This document shows, one piece after another, positions 24,441 to 38,200 of a stretch of 64,000 nt of DNA (its first letter is position 1; every line of letters begins with the position of its first letter). Both the position numbers and the translations under genes were made by a program. The notes beneath the pieces are model-generated. The model searched no databases. It was not told where the DNA came from and saw only the letters and a list, made by a program, of their open reading frames with translations. This stretch comes from Paralvinella palmiformis (lineage: Eukaryota; Annelida; Polychaeta; Terebellida; Alvinellidae): positions 110,001-174,000 of the forward strand of contig JAODUP010000157.1 of NCBI GenBank assembly GCA_025642065.1, read 5' to 3'.

Positions 24441-24716
24441 TACTGTTCTTGGTAATTTGAAATTTTATTTATATAGTGAGAGTGAAAATGGCTACAGGTA
24501 ACTCAGCAAAGCAGCAGTGGGCTACACTGAATAAGCATTTCTTATCAAACACTTCCCTACTTGTCGATTTTTATTGCACATACATGTTTATGTGTAGGCA
24601 GGTGAAATATAACAGATTAAAACTAAATGATAATTTGGGATCAAGTGAAAATGTGTTGGGGAAGTGCATTTCCAATCTACTTGCCCGGGGGCAACTGAAT
24701 TGAAAAATATTTTTCT

Positions 24717-24868
24717 GGGTTAAATGGGCTAAACGACCTCCAAAGTTAATGAAGCAAAATCAAAGATTAAACACCCTTCACTGGCTTCAGATATGCCTAT
24801 GCTGATATTCAAACTCAAGTGGTAGATCCAGACTAGTGATCTTTTGTCCAACACGCTACCAACTAGAC
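24717..24868 (-). mobile_element. tRNA-derived SINE, subtype A, diverged
   Basis: The minus strand shows ctagttggtagcgtgttgga, a degraded B box, the catatctgaag linker with a short insertion, and the tail up to agcccatttaaccc. The tail end is missing. Confidence 0.75.
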
Positions 24869-26500
24869 GACGGATATATTCAAAAAATCATATACATACA
24901 ATGATTATTATAGATATCACAGTAGAATGTAAATATCAAAAAAGATGTACCAATAATAAAGAAAAGGCTCACACATCACACTAAAAGTCAATGCTAATAA
25001 TAGCATAAAACTTATTTCCGTAGACATAGACTATGTCATAGTGGACCTAATATATCATAATTATAATGATAAAACATCAGATTCTGTAGAATCTTAATAT
25101 CTATTACAATCCACATGTCACTGGCCAGGTGTCAACATACTTATAAAAGTTATATACATTTATTAATTTAGTACAAGGAAATAAAGCAGTTGGCAATTGT
25201 TTCGTTGCCACTACCAGTTTGTCACCCCAAAAAACGTTGTTTCGTCAACTAATATGGGTATGAGAATTCTCAATGCCAACTAAAATCTTCATCGCCAACC
25301 AAAAGTGGTAGCAGTGGTAATTCGTTGGTATTTAACTATCAATTGACAAAAATGGGACAAGAACGCACAATTGAATAAAATGGTTTGATAAGGAAGCACA
25401 AGTAAAAATTGCATAGGCTAATCATAGACACAACACATAATAAATTAATACAAATAAGAAAAACACACATTAAGGTAAATGATTTAAAAACTTTAGATGT
25501 ACAACAGTACAGTTCAGGTTTTCTTGTTTTTTTATCACATCACACAGTACAATGTGACTCTGTTATAATGCAGACCAGTATAGCATGAAATCAGATATTA
25601 CATGGTCAGACTGACTAGGTTTTTTATCATACATCTCCAGAGCCTTCACTTTTTGTTCTAAAGTTAAGATTTTACAGGATCTACGAAACATCTTGGAATC
25701 TATACAGACGTTCGTCATTTCTTAAAACCACAATTTTTAATATGTCAAGAATAAAGTGCATGTTGGAATGTCAAAAGTATAATGTCATTAATTAAGAAAT
25801 TTGTTGACAATTTGTATCCAAAATATTTGTAGAGATTGCAATTACAATTGTAAAATAATGTCTTTATCAGTTTTAACTTAAGTTGTTCACAGATTTTCTA
25901 GGGTATCATTTGGTGAAGTGGGAGCCATTGTCAGACAGGGAGCTAATTACATCATTCCCTTACCCAAAACACTGTCAGCACAAAATGTTATACACACCGT
26001 CTGAGACATAACTGGGAAAGAGCTATCATTGGTTAATATGTTGGTGATGTTCGGCCAATGATAATCAGCATTCAATCATGCTAATAAATCCTCAATCAAA
26101 TTATCACAACTGGTGGTTGCTTGACATGTAATACTGTTGGCCGGGGCCCTGACACTGGCATTTGGCTGGTCAGTTTGAATGGGACTTGCTTTGGAACTTT
26201 GGTGATATTTAATAGCAGGTGGTGCTTCGAGCAGTTTTGACTATGTAATCAACTGTGTGTGTATTCCATTCCTTATACTTAATAAGCAGACATTTGGTCA
26301 ATTCCAACTCAAATTTATCAATTCAATTCAAAATTTTCCGATTCCGTTTTTTTTGCCTAATACTTTTCACTATGAGTAGGTATTCCGAGTACCTACTTTG
26401 AGTAGTTTATATTCCAAATAGGCTTGTCATGGAAGAAATATTTCTGAATTAAAAATTAAATTAATTTGTGGATTTAATTTTTTTGCTCGTTCTAAACATT
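24869..26500. other. AT-rich intergenic, no gene recognised
   Basis: No recognisable gene or repeat. It might hold an upstream non-coding UTP14 exon or promoter, but I see no clear signal. Confidence 0.5.
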
Positions 26501-26512
26501 GAACAGGGGTAA

Positions 26513-27320
26513 ATTCCTAAATAGCAATATCTCTATATAAATTTCAGGTGTGCTATTTGGTGGTGTCACCGTGTTGTGGTGGAGCCCAATGTATCCAGAC
26601 CATTTTAAAGTTCTGAATCAGTTTGGTTCCAGTATATTGATAACATGATATGTAAATGTTAACATGGTAAAAATAGTGCAAGCCTAACCACAAGGCACTT
26701 TTAGCTAAAGAGATATTTGGTTATATCAAGTCTTGTGTGCATCCCTATGTAAGAGTATATTTTGTATTCATCAAAGATGTGTTTAAATTGCACTGTCCAG
26801 TAGGAGTCTTGAAACAAATGTTTTTGCCCAGGTCAGACCCTGCTGGGTTCTAAACAACTTACATATGGCAAGTTTACAAAAGATCTCAAATTATTAAAAC
26901 AGTTAGGTCTGGGGACAGTTTATAGTAGTCACAGGTTGAGGAGAGGAGGGGCAAGTTTTAGCTCCAGATTGGCATTCCCCGTGAGATGATAAAATGAATT
27001 AATTCCTAAATAGCAATATCTCTATATAGATTACAGGTATGCTATGTGGTGGTGTCACAGTGTTGTGGGATAAGGTTCTAGGACACTGAATGGCTTAAAT
27101 TGTGTGGATGTGTTGTTAAGCAACATTCATCCATCCATCCACTGTGTTGGGGGTGGAGCCCATGGAACCCAGACCATTTTAAATGGTTAAATGCTCACTT
27201 GGGTGCGACGGTCAGTGTGCTTATCTGATATATATATATATATATAAAGGGACCAAAGTTCTGGATCATTATGGTTCTAGTGTATTGGTAACACCACATG
27301 TAAGTGTTTAGAAATGTGTC
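26513..27320. repeat. Direct duplication upstream of UTP14
   Basis: Blocks cctaaatagcaatatctcta, ggtggtgtcac, ccagaccattttaaa and ggttc-agt-tattg at 26,513-26,650 recur in order at 27,004-27,300. The second copy is interrupted by extra sequence, including a (TA)n. Confidence 0.75.
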
Positions 27321-27588
27321 ATTTGATAATACATCCATTCAAATTGATTGTGGATGTTTTGTTTATTAATAAACTAAAACAATGTGATCAGTTCGACTAC
27401 CCATCTGTCTCATGCACAAACAACTTCAGTGCTGGTTATGATTTCTTAATGGTCACACAGTGAACCTGTTATTGTTAAGTGTTGCCATCATCAACAAGGT
27501 AATTAATGTTTTCATAATCCTTTCTGTCACAGGTTAATACAACACCACCAGGCGAAGCTATAGTTTAAAGAGAGACTAGTCTGTCAGC

Positions 27589-27651
27589 ATGTCAGAAGAA
27601 GATTCTTCTCCTGAGGAAGTAGAGCTCAGTTCCGATGAAGATGAAAAGGAG
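27589..27651 (+). CDS. UTP14: UTP14 exon 1, acidic N-terminus
   Basis: Encodes 21 residues beginning MSEEDSSPEEVELSSDE, ending in phase 0 at donor gtaatt. A pyrimidine-rich tract and cag end at about 27532, so 27533-27588 is probably 5' UTR following an upstream non-coding exon that I could not place. Confidence 0.85.
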
Positions 27652-30600
27652 GTAATTTTGTAATGAGTCTTATATGGCATAGGTCGAAATCTGGTTTGTC
27701 CCACAGGTGGCACCATAGCTGAGTTTGTGGAGTTCTCGTGACTTAGTTAGGAAACACCGGGTGCTCCTTGATTTGAGCCATCCAACAGGTTACTGGGTCT
27801 TAGCAATAGCTATTGTAATAATATAGATTTAATAAAGCCCCATTTCAGGCAGAAGCCTTTCAATGGGGCTGTACAGTGATATAATAATAATGTATATTTA
27901 ATAAAGCGCCCTTACTAGCAGGAGCCATTCAAAGGCGCTGTACAAATAATATGTAATTTAATAATACCCCAAATAATGTCTGTAAAAACCCTGTAATGAT
28001 TTAAAAGATAATAATTATTTATCTGTCAAAGCGACCTTAAATAGGTGTGTTTTTAGAAGAGACTTAAAATTTCCAAGAGACGACGCATTTCTAATATTTG
28101 CCGGCAACTTATTCCACAAATTGGGGGCTGCAACACTAAATGCACAATCACCATATGACTTGAGCCGAGACACTGGCACCTGCAATAGTATCTGACTGGA
28201 TGACCTGAGTTTTCGGGATGACTTTCTAATGGAAACCAGTTCACACAGGTATTCTGGCGCCATATCATTAATAGATTTATAAGTTATTAACAGAATCTTG
28301 AAATGGATACGCTGTCTAACAGGTAGCCAATATAGTTATTTGAAGAATTGGGGTAATATGATATATTTTCTAGTATTTGTTACAATGCGAGCTGCACTAT
28401 TCTGAATTCGCTGAAGGCGATTAATGTTATAATCAGATATGCCAATAAGATGTGTGTAAAACCCAATAGGACATTTGAACAGTCGATGGTCCCTGTTTAA
28501 CTGGATCATGATACAGTTGTTAGTCAAGTGATGGCAGATTTCTGTAAATTATCTGCATAATAATTTGTAGTCCAAATCTCCCTTGAGTATTGATTGTGCT
28601 GTTCCACTGTACCTGTCCATACTAAATGTGGGCCAAACTCAAAGAATTAGGCCCTTAACTGATCTCAATGTAAAAGTATTAAACCTGTAATTTAGGGCAA
28701 ACATTCAAGATAAATAGAAGAAATGAAGCTGATGGGAAGTAATGGAATGCCATCACCAGGCAGAGAAATTATATCAATAATTTGTATATGTTTATGTAAT
28801 AAAAACTGTGTGTAAATAGACCACAGAACTCACAATGTTTCTTGTTTTTAAGTGAATCTAAATTCGGAGCATCTGGTGTTCTTTGAAGAATGAGTGCTGT
28901 TCCTAATTAAAAAAATGCTACAGCATTTCAAATAAATTTTTATTGATTTTCACCATGTTATTACAATACTATTTATTAATATATAATATCTTCTTTGTAT
29001 TATTTACAGGCATTCGATAAAAGTAAGCATGCTTCCTTAATGAGAAGCATCACTGCTCTGGATGGAAAAGTGAAGTATGTACTAATTCTTTTAATTATGT
29101 CTCTGCAGTAATAAACAGGCAATTTACATTGTTAGCCTTCGATTCAAATTTTTCCCCCACCCCCAAAATATATCTTCATAGTAATAATTTAACAGATATG
29201 AATATGGGTTCCTTAGTATTTATTAGCATTAAATATATGTATACTAAGTATTTAGGTAAGGCGTAATAAGTGATATAGTTTTTGGAAGAAAGAAAACAGG
29301 CTTCTTAGCTTTCGTAACTGTTGATGTCCTTTAAAGCATATTTTCTTGTATTCCTTATTCAGGATATACTTGTTTATATTATAGATGAATAGTTTTAATT
29401 TTTGAATATGGATATCCCTAAGATCTTTGGTATGATGTAATCTTAAATGCTTCAGGCAGACACTTGCTGTTGGATGACTTTAAATGTATTGTTTTTGTTA
29501 TTAAAGAGCATCATCAGAGCGGCGTGAGGCGATTTCGATGTCAGAACATCATGCTCCAGCAGCTAAAGGTATGGTTAATGCATACAGAACTACAGATTAT
29601 TCTGCTAGTCCATGTGATAGTAAAGATTTCTGTAGACTTGTTAAACCAGAAATCAATTTTCTTCTAGCGATACCCATGTTCGAATCTTGGTGTGGGCATA
29701 TCTGAAGATCGTTTCATCTTTGACTTCGCCTCATTACCTTTGGAGCTCGCTCAGCCCATTTAGCCTACCATGTGCACAAAAATGGTCGTAAAACACCAAA
29801 CATCAATCATCATATCTAATTACCTTTACGAGGTACATCTTGGCATTATTCAGCAAAGTTTTAATTCTACTATTTCTGGAGGTAAATATTTTCTGTCAGC
29901 TGTATTTTGTTTTGCTAGTCTTAAGTTATGTATTTCAATAGTACAGTGGTAGGAGCACTGGACAGTGGTTAGAGAATTGGAGAGTAAACTTCCAAATTAG
30001 GGTTCAAATCATACCTCTCTCTGTGGGACTTCCCTGGAGAGTCATCCTACGGTCGTATGGAACCACCGTCAAGGCTAAACAAGGAACTCACTGACACAAA
30101 TACTCACTCCATTTTCTGTGGTAGTCATTCTTTGAATAAATTATGTCTGTCTATATACATTCTTCTGGCTCTTTTTATTCTTTCAGACTGTCGTAGCCTT
30201 TGGTAGACTAGTAAATATCTGGAATTCTACTCCTGGTATATATATATATAATGTCTTCTGTGTACACTATTAACTGCTTTATTTTCATGTGTGCAATGAC
30301 ACACCTATGAGTGTGAAAACTCATACACATACCACAATTTGTAAAGGGTTAAAATTACTTCAGAAACATCAGATACTGCTCTGTTTATGTCATGTCTTAA
30401 TGATATCAGTTGTCTTCATTTTTAATGGTATGTTATAACTTTTACTGTTTTACGAATGAAAAAAAAGATGTTTTACGTGTTTTTATGGTTTTTCTTTTCT
30501 TTACCTAGGTCCTGTTAAGCTTCAACAACTAGTTGGGGCATTAGGGAACAAGCTAGGACATACAGAACTAAAGAAACAGATCAACCGAGTTAAGAAAAGA

Positions 30601-31991
30601 CTGAAAGTGTTGCCGGTGCCACTCTCGAAACCCGAACAACAACGGGTAAGATGTCGGTCTTTCTATGAGTTATCATCGGTTAAATATCTTGACATGTTTA
30701 TACCACGATGTAAGTGTTCGACAATCTGTAACGGCATTGTCTATAAAGTGTGTAAGCGTAAACATCACACAAATTGTAATGTATTCCTGTGTTAAGAATG
30801 TGAGGCATTGGCTAAAATACAAGAGTTCCCTGTGGGGACTAACATAGAAATACTTGAGTACAACACTTTATGGAACAGAAATTTGGAGTATTTTGACTAA
30901 GGTTGTAGAAGGAAATTAATTTTTCTAAATGAATGAGAATTGTTGTTTTGCAGGAGTCTGATTATGTTAGTAATTACTGTGTAGTTTTTACTTGAATTAT
31001 TTAGGCATTTCTGTAGCTGAACTTATACCATCCATGGCTACAGAATTTAAGGACATGGGTTCAACTCCCAGTCTAATAAATTCTTTTTTATTATGCATTT
31101 GCATTTTATTTAATGGTCAGGTTGATACATGCATTAGAAATAAAGTAAATATGGATTGTTCCAATTTTTAACAATTAATTTGACCTCCGTATGGAAACAT
31201 AATTGAATATAATTAATGATAATGATCTTTTCATATTTATTATATAAACAATGCTTAAAATGATGGCATTTACATTATATTTTATGATATGTGTCATTAT
31301 CTTCAGGTTTCTTTAAACAGATAGTGGTTTGGCTTTTATGATCATAAAGAGTGCTATTCATTATTTGATATATTAGTGGTAGTTGTGTTATTTTTTGGTG
31401 TTAGGAAATTTCTGGAATCTGTTGAATAAATAAGATAATTTGATCTGACTATTTGTGGAAAAGACCCCGTTTTTGTTTCTGCATTCCTTCATTTTTGTGT
31501 TCTACTAGATGAGTAAATATCATTTTATTTTGTAACCAAAACATGCAGCCATTTATTCTGCAGTTAGAATTTTAACCTGGCCCACATTTTCCTCATACAG
31601 ATTCACAGGAGTCTCGCATTTGAAGGTGTAAATAAGGACCTGTCCAAATGGGATCCCATAGTGAAAAAACATAGACTGGTAAGTAGCATAATTTAACATT
31701 CTGTAATTGTCATCTTCATTGTTTATTTTATTATTGTTTATTAAAGTTTTTGTTGATTTTTCATTCAGGCAGAACAATTGGTGTTTCCTCTTGAACAGCC
31801 GGACATCCGGATCTTATCGTCTCCCGATGAACTTGTCAAGAGAATTCAGGTAGTACTTATTGTATTGATCTCAGATAATTATGCATAAACGACTAATATG
31901 GAATGATTACAACTGCAGTATCTGGCCTGATTGGCTCACATCCAATAAATCGCCATCCTATTTTCTGTGGAAATATCAGTTTGGGTGTGTG

Positions 31992-32025
<34 letters not shown>

Positions 32026-35000
32026 GTTTTGAAGGCAAATGAATGCGCACATAAACACTAGAACATAGTCAGGTTGAGGCTGAAAAAATATCCTGATATC
32101 TGATTTTTGACAAAAGGTGTGAAATTGACCTAGATCCTACTTTTGACTCATGAAGAGACAGCAAATTATGACAGTTGAAAGTGCTCTTCATAAATTGTTA
32201 TTTTATGTCCTCCCTTATTATTACGTCCTTCTCATCCATTTCACTGAAATTCCGATGCCGCTTTGCTTCCATCCAACAGCCGAAGACCGCTCTGGAGACG
32301 GAGGTCGCCGCGCTGTTAGGCGAACATAAGCCAGATCCCGAGAAGGTGCTCACCCCTGCCGAAGAGAAGGCCTTAAAAGCGATGAGCATTGAAGAAGCAT
32401 GCCAGAGAAGGGCAGAGTTACAGAAATATCGGGCCCTGTTATCATACAAGGAGTCTAAAGCTCGTAGACAAAACAAAATTAAAAGTAAAACGTAAGTGGC
32501 ATCGTTTGTTGCCTAATAATGTTTTTGTTATACCTTCAGAGAAATATAAATATGGTTTTGTCAGTCTGTGTGTGCTTGGCTTATTTTATGTCACTGTTTT
32601 AGGTACCACCGAATTCTGCGGAAGGAGAAACTGAAGAAAGAAAAGAAAATGTTAGATGAACTTGAGAAAAGTGATCCAGAAGGTTACTTGAAAAGATTAA
32701 ATGAAGCAGATGCTAACAGGATACAGGTATGTTAATTTTATGGTGAATTTGGTATGATAAATATTCATGCATCTTCTGACTTGCGTGTTCGGCCTGTTTA
32801 GGCTACCGTGTACACAAAATTGGCCGTAAAACATCAATCGTCATCATCTAACTTTTGGGTGGTTTGCAAATGTTGGGAGGGGGTATGATTATACAGACTG
32901 GCAAGTCTTTGTACTTTGTAGCAGTTTTGTACGGCTCCTTGAACACTTTGATCTGCTGTTTGTTAAGTTGATTCCATAGCATTCTTTAGTTGTATAAACA
33001 TCTGTCTTTCAGGTTGTAGTTTTGTATCACTTTGTCCACAAATAGAGCTTGTTTGTAAAATTGATTTTGAACTGTTTGAATTCGACTTTTTTAAATAATG
33101 CCTTTTGTAGTAAAATCGTATGCTTATTCATCAACAAATATTAGATACTCCAGATGCTTTAATAGACACTCTCAAAGCAATGGTTTAACGTCTGTCTGTG
33201 AATTTTTTCACTTTGTATTATACATATCGTTATTTAGTTCGGTTGAGTGTACTTCATTAACTGAGTTGGATCATTCTAAGTAATTTTATAATAATACCAT
33301 CATCAGATAGACAAGTCTGGCTTTTTGTATTAAACAAATAATTTATTCTTTACTTAACAACATAATAATTTATCCTATTTGGTGTCAGCTATCTGTTTTA
33401 CGAAAGAAGCATGATAGTTGGGACCAAAACCGGGTAACCCTGTTCTGAGGTGCTGTACAATATTATTATCCCTGACTCAGACCTGTTTCAATCCAGCACA
33501 CACCTCAACTCCCAAAGGAGCATATAATGTATACGGTGCAAAGCATTACTCAGACGCATAGCCATCACGTCTTGTCAGGTTCTCATTTCTGGCTAAGTGA
33601 ATCGGTCACCGCCAGATGACAGCATTGCAGTTCTGGAGCCCCGAACCTGTGACTTTTCAGTTACAGGTTCCTGTGCTCTCACTTATTTACTATGCCATCA
33701 TAACTTGTCTTATGGCATTGTACCACTTAGTTAGAGGATCTTTTTGATTTATGTATTGAATTATTCCAAATTACTGATCTTTTGAAGCAAACATAATAAT
33801 ACTAAACCATCCTACATCATTGTCTACAGAACCAAATCTGTAGGTTTATTTATACTAATAAAATCCAATAATGTTAAAAGAATAAGACGACTCACTGTAA
33901 GACTGATCTTCAGCATCATGTGGTGGTGGAAAGTCAGAATTACGAATTCTCATGCAGAATAAATAATAGCAGTGAATGGATTCATCAATAATTAGCTTAA
34001 TTGTTGAGAGAGTGCAGCACTTAGTGAACTCTATGTTTCAGTGCATCAACCAATTTTGGCCAGTTTTTGTTGGAGTAATCGTCAGTATGTTGTTTTGAAA
34101 TCCACACGCTTTGATTTGATTCAAGAAGTGATATATACATTTTCCTTTGATAGGAACGTATCAGTTTGAAGCACAGAGGTGGAAGTAAATTTGCCAAAAA
34201 ACAGCTTCTTTACAACAAATACAGCGATCAGGTAAGTAGTTGACAATTATTGTGCATTTGATAGCCGTCTGAAATAAATTAATATTTAAAGACCACTGCT
34301 TCCACATGCTTGTTCCAGTCCAGAGATGCTGTGCAAGAGATGCTGCAGAAGAGTCGCGAACTGTCGAAGAAGGTTGCCATGGAGACAGATAGCAGTGATT
34401 CTGAAGCGTCAACCGATGGAAAAGCCGGCAGCAGGGAAACCAAAGTTGGTGTACTTAATCCGTGGATGGCGGCTGGAAGTAAGATGCCGAAAGCTTCTAA
34501 ATTGTCCTCATACAGCAAGCCAATGCCGGTTGCCAACACGGTAAACGAAATGTCAGATTCTGATGAAGGAAGTGAAGGAACAGAAGTCAGAAGTAAAGGT
34601 GTGATGGAAGTAAACATTGATAGTTTGTTTGATAACCTCGAAATGAAGAATTTAAAAACTCTTCGTCAGATGAAGAATCTTACAGCTGCTGACTTAGCAG
34701 AAGATGAAGGCGATAGTGAAAATGATGATGATGATAATGCTAAGTCTAATAAACCAGACATTGATGAGACATTAAGTGGACAGAACTTGGACCAGAGTGT
34801 CATTAAAATATCGATGAAAAGGAAGCAAACTTTGGAAGATTTCGATGACCTGCCAAGTGAGGCAGAGAGTGAACCTGGTGTGGTCTCGTATCAAGGAAAA
34901 GTTGAACACGAGACTGATAAGGTTAGACAAGCTTCTGTGTCCTTGGTTCAGGAAGAAGAAAAGGTCAAAAGCAGTGATGTTCTCAGTGTTGATCCAAAGA

Positions 35001-35246
35001 AGTTCCTCACAATTGATGCTACAACACGCAAAATGGTTCTAGCAGAAGGTGACCAGTTCGATGAGGAGCAGACCCAGGGTATGTCCATAGCGCAGGCATT
35101 CGCTTCTGATGACGTCATTGAGGAGTTTTCTGAGGAAAAGAAAACCATTGAGGAGAGAGATAAACCAAAAGATTTCAACATTGTGCTGCCAGGATGGGGT
35201 GAATGGGGTGGAAAAGGGTTCCGGACATCTAAACGCACGGAAAAGG

Positions 35247-35293
<47 letters not shown>

Positions 35294-38200
35294 ATTTTAT
35301 CTTTTCATTGTACACTTATCAGTTGAAAGGTGGCCATATTTACTACTGGTGTTTGTGTGGTTAAATAAATTAATTATATTGACTGTTATGATTAGTGTTA
35401 GTTAACGAAGATTAGCTTTTAATAAAGGAAAACTATTATTAGCAATATCTCGTACTGTTACATATCTCAGTAAGTAGTATCCAATGTTGACAGGTTCTGA
35501 TAAGTCCTAGATATTTGGTATTAAGGGTTCCCACAGTAGGAGGATTTTGGAATACTGTTTTTAGTAAGAAAGGTTTAATAAATATACAATGTTATCAATA
35601 TTTGTGCAGGATGTGTGTGGGGAAAAACAGCTATAATGTAGGTTATTAGGGCGATGTCATGAGGGCATTGTCAAGACCTAGTTAGCATGTTTATGTTCGA
35701 ATCAGCCAATGAGCACTTGAATTATAAACAGCCAATAAAGTGCTATAGATTTAAACTGAGGTTCTCTTAATTGTTTTACACCTCTCTATTTCTCATTCAT
35801 CATAATGTCTGTCATCCCTTGTCTCCTTGACTTCAAATAGAGTCTGTAGGATGAAGCAGTTCGTAAACAGGTTTCAGTTGATGTGGAAAAGCTTTGCTTT
35901 ATATTAGTGGTCAAAGCAAGCTGATCCAGTCTGTATTGGAGACCTCATTGAGGGGAACATCGTATACAATATTATAATAACAAGAAAAATTGGTCACTTT
36001 CATCAACGAATTAGTGCTGTATAATACTGTCAAATAATGATGATGATGAAGATGATATGGATATAGGTGAACATTTAGGATTCTGTGTGTTTCTATTGTA
36101 TGCTATTTACGTATATTTTGGTCCTGTTGCATTGTGGAACAATCATGGTTTGGGCTAATGGAACCGTGGACTATGGCTGACTCTCCACTGTCTACCACTT
36201 GGTTTGTCAGTAAATAACTACTCTGTATACTCGCATATAAAACGCATCCGTATTTAGGACCAATACACCCCCTGGAGGCAAACCCACATATAAGACTTAC
36301 TAAAATCAGCAATATTAATTCAAAACCAAAAAATTCATCATCACTCTCCTCACGGAACATCTGTTGTATCTGTTCGTGTGTCATCATACATGTCATCACC
36401 TTCTTCGTCGGTGTCAGATTTGTCATACTGTTCAGCCCACAATACCTCATCTTCTGTGCCATCTAAATTATTGCTGTAATTGTTTTCCTTTGACTTGTGG
36501 CTTCTATGGTCATTCTTTGCATGGCCTCATTTGCTGTTCAATTACACATGCTCACATATCTCGATAGTATTGACAAGTCTTTGTGATCATGTCACTAATT
36601 AGAGCATTGGATAAAAATAATCATGGTGATTAAGATATAGTTTGGTTTTGGAAGACAACAGAGAAAACACACCTAATAAATTTGTTTATTGTCATATATT
36701 CATCATTAATGTCAAAAGGCAATATTATTGTATTTCCCCTTAAATTATACCAAATATTACCTTCCCTTTTAGTATGACCCGCATATAAGATGCACTTGAT
36801 TTTGACATCGATTTCGGAATATAAAAAGTGTGTCTTATACGCGAATATATACGGTACTTAAATCTTTTGTAATTCTTAAATGAGAATCATCTTCCTGAAT
36901 TGAAACACATTTAAAAGGGTAAATCACTTTTCAAGAGTTATAATTTCAAGGTTAGAAGGATGAAAGCTATAGTTTACAGTTTTCAGCAGCTGGTAACTTC
37001 TCGTCTTCAAACACTTCATTTCAGTTTAAATCAAATTATATCCTTTCTTGGGCGATCTCCAGCAAAGTGCGGCGAAGTTGCTCAAACCTTTGTGTGTGAA
37101 AACCCAAATGCAAACTTGCTCGTAATTTTTATTGTGTACAACATATTGCAATGTCAATATTCTGATATCATCAAGTCACATTTTGTATTCATGATTGATA
37201 TTAGTATATTTTACTAGTGATCTACAAGTAGTTTTCTACCTCTAACAAGGAGAAACGAGTTGATTGTCTGGTATATCTTTACAAATGATAGTTTGTGAGT
37301 TGATTTTATTGTTATATCTGTTCTTCATCAGATTCATCTTAAAGGCACCACCAGCTGCACCAAGGAGAGACAGGAATCTGGATAACGTTATTATTAGTGA
37401 AGTCAGGGATAGAACAATAGCAAAGCATCAGGTTAGTGAGCTTGAACTGTTAACTGCAACAAGTTTACTGAAATAACATGCAACACCTAGAACTAAAGTC
37501 TTGTAAACAGTTACTGTCTCTGAACGATCTTATTTTTTGTTAGATATTGTAAATAATTTTATTTTGATGTATAACAAATATCAGGTAGAACTATAGATAA
37601 AATTGTTTCATTGCAAGTGTCTGTTATTATGTAAATCAATGCAAGAGATGGTACATTTTTAAATATAATTACAATATTTAAGTGTGTTAGAGCTACAGAC
37701 AACACTGTTTCATTACAGGTCGGTCTGTTATTATGTAATTCACTGTAAGAGATGGTATAACTGTAAATATAATTACGATATTTCAGTGTTACAGTTGTGT
37801 ATTATATGGTAGTTACAATTAGCAATAATAAGTGACCTAGTTGTCAAAATGTAGTTTATATATCAGTGTTGCTTCTAGGACGTGTTTTTGCGGGATTCCC
37901 GTGATATTTTAACGTATGGTGCAAAATAAAAATATCCCTGCGCCCCACATAACCCAGAATAAAACCCCATGGTGCAATACTGTATGTGTTGTGTGCCTTA
38001 ACGGTCTCCCTGTCACTATTGTCTTTTGTGTGAATGGTTCCTAGGCAGTACTAAGTCTGGTGTAGAGGTATCAGTGTTGCTTCTAGGACACGTTTTTGCT
38101 GCATTCCCCCGATATTTTAACCTATGGCGTAAAATTAAAAACAAATAACGGCACCTCATGGTGTAGAATAAAATCCCATGACACAATATTTTAAATCTTG

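Noticed and set aside
24476..24703. Possible upstream UTP14 exon (atggctacag|gtaactc)
   Set aside because: It has a donor-like sequence but no phase-compatible link or homology to the UTP14 N-terminus.
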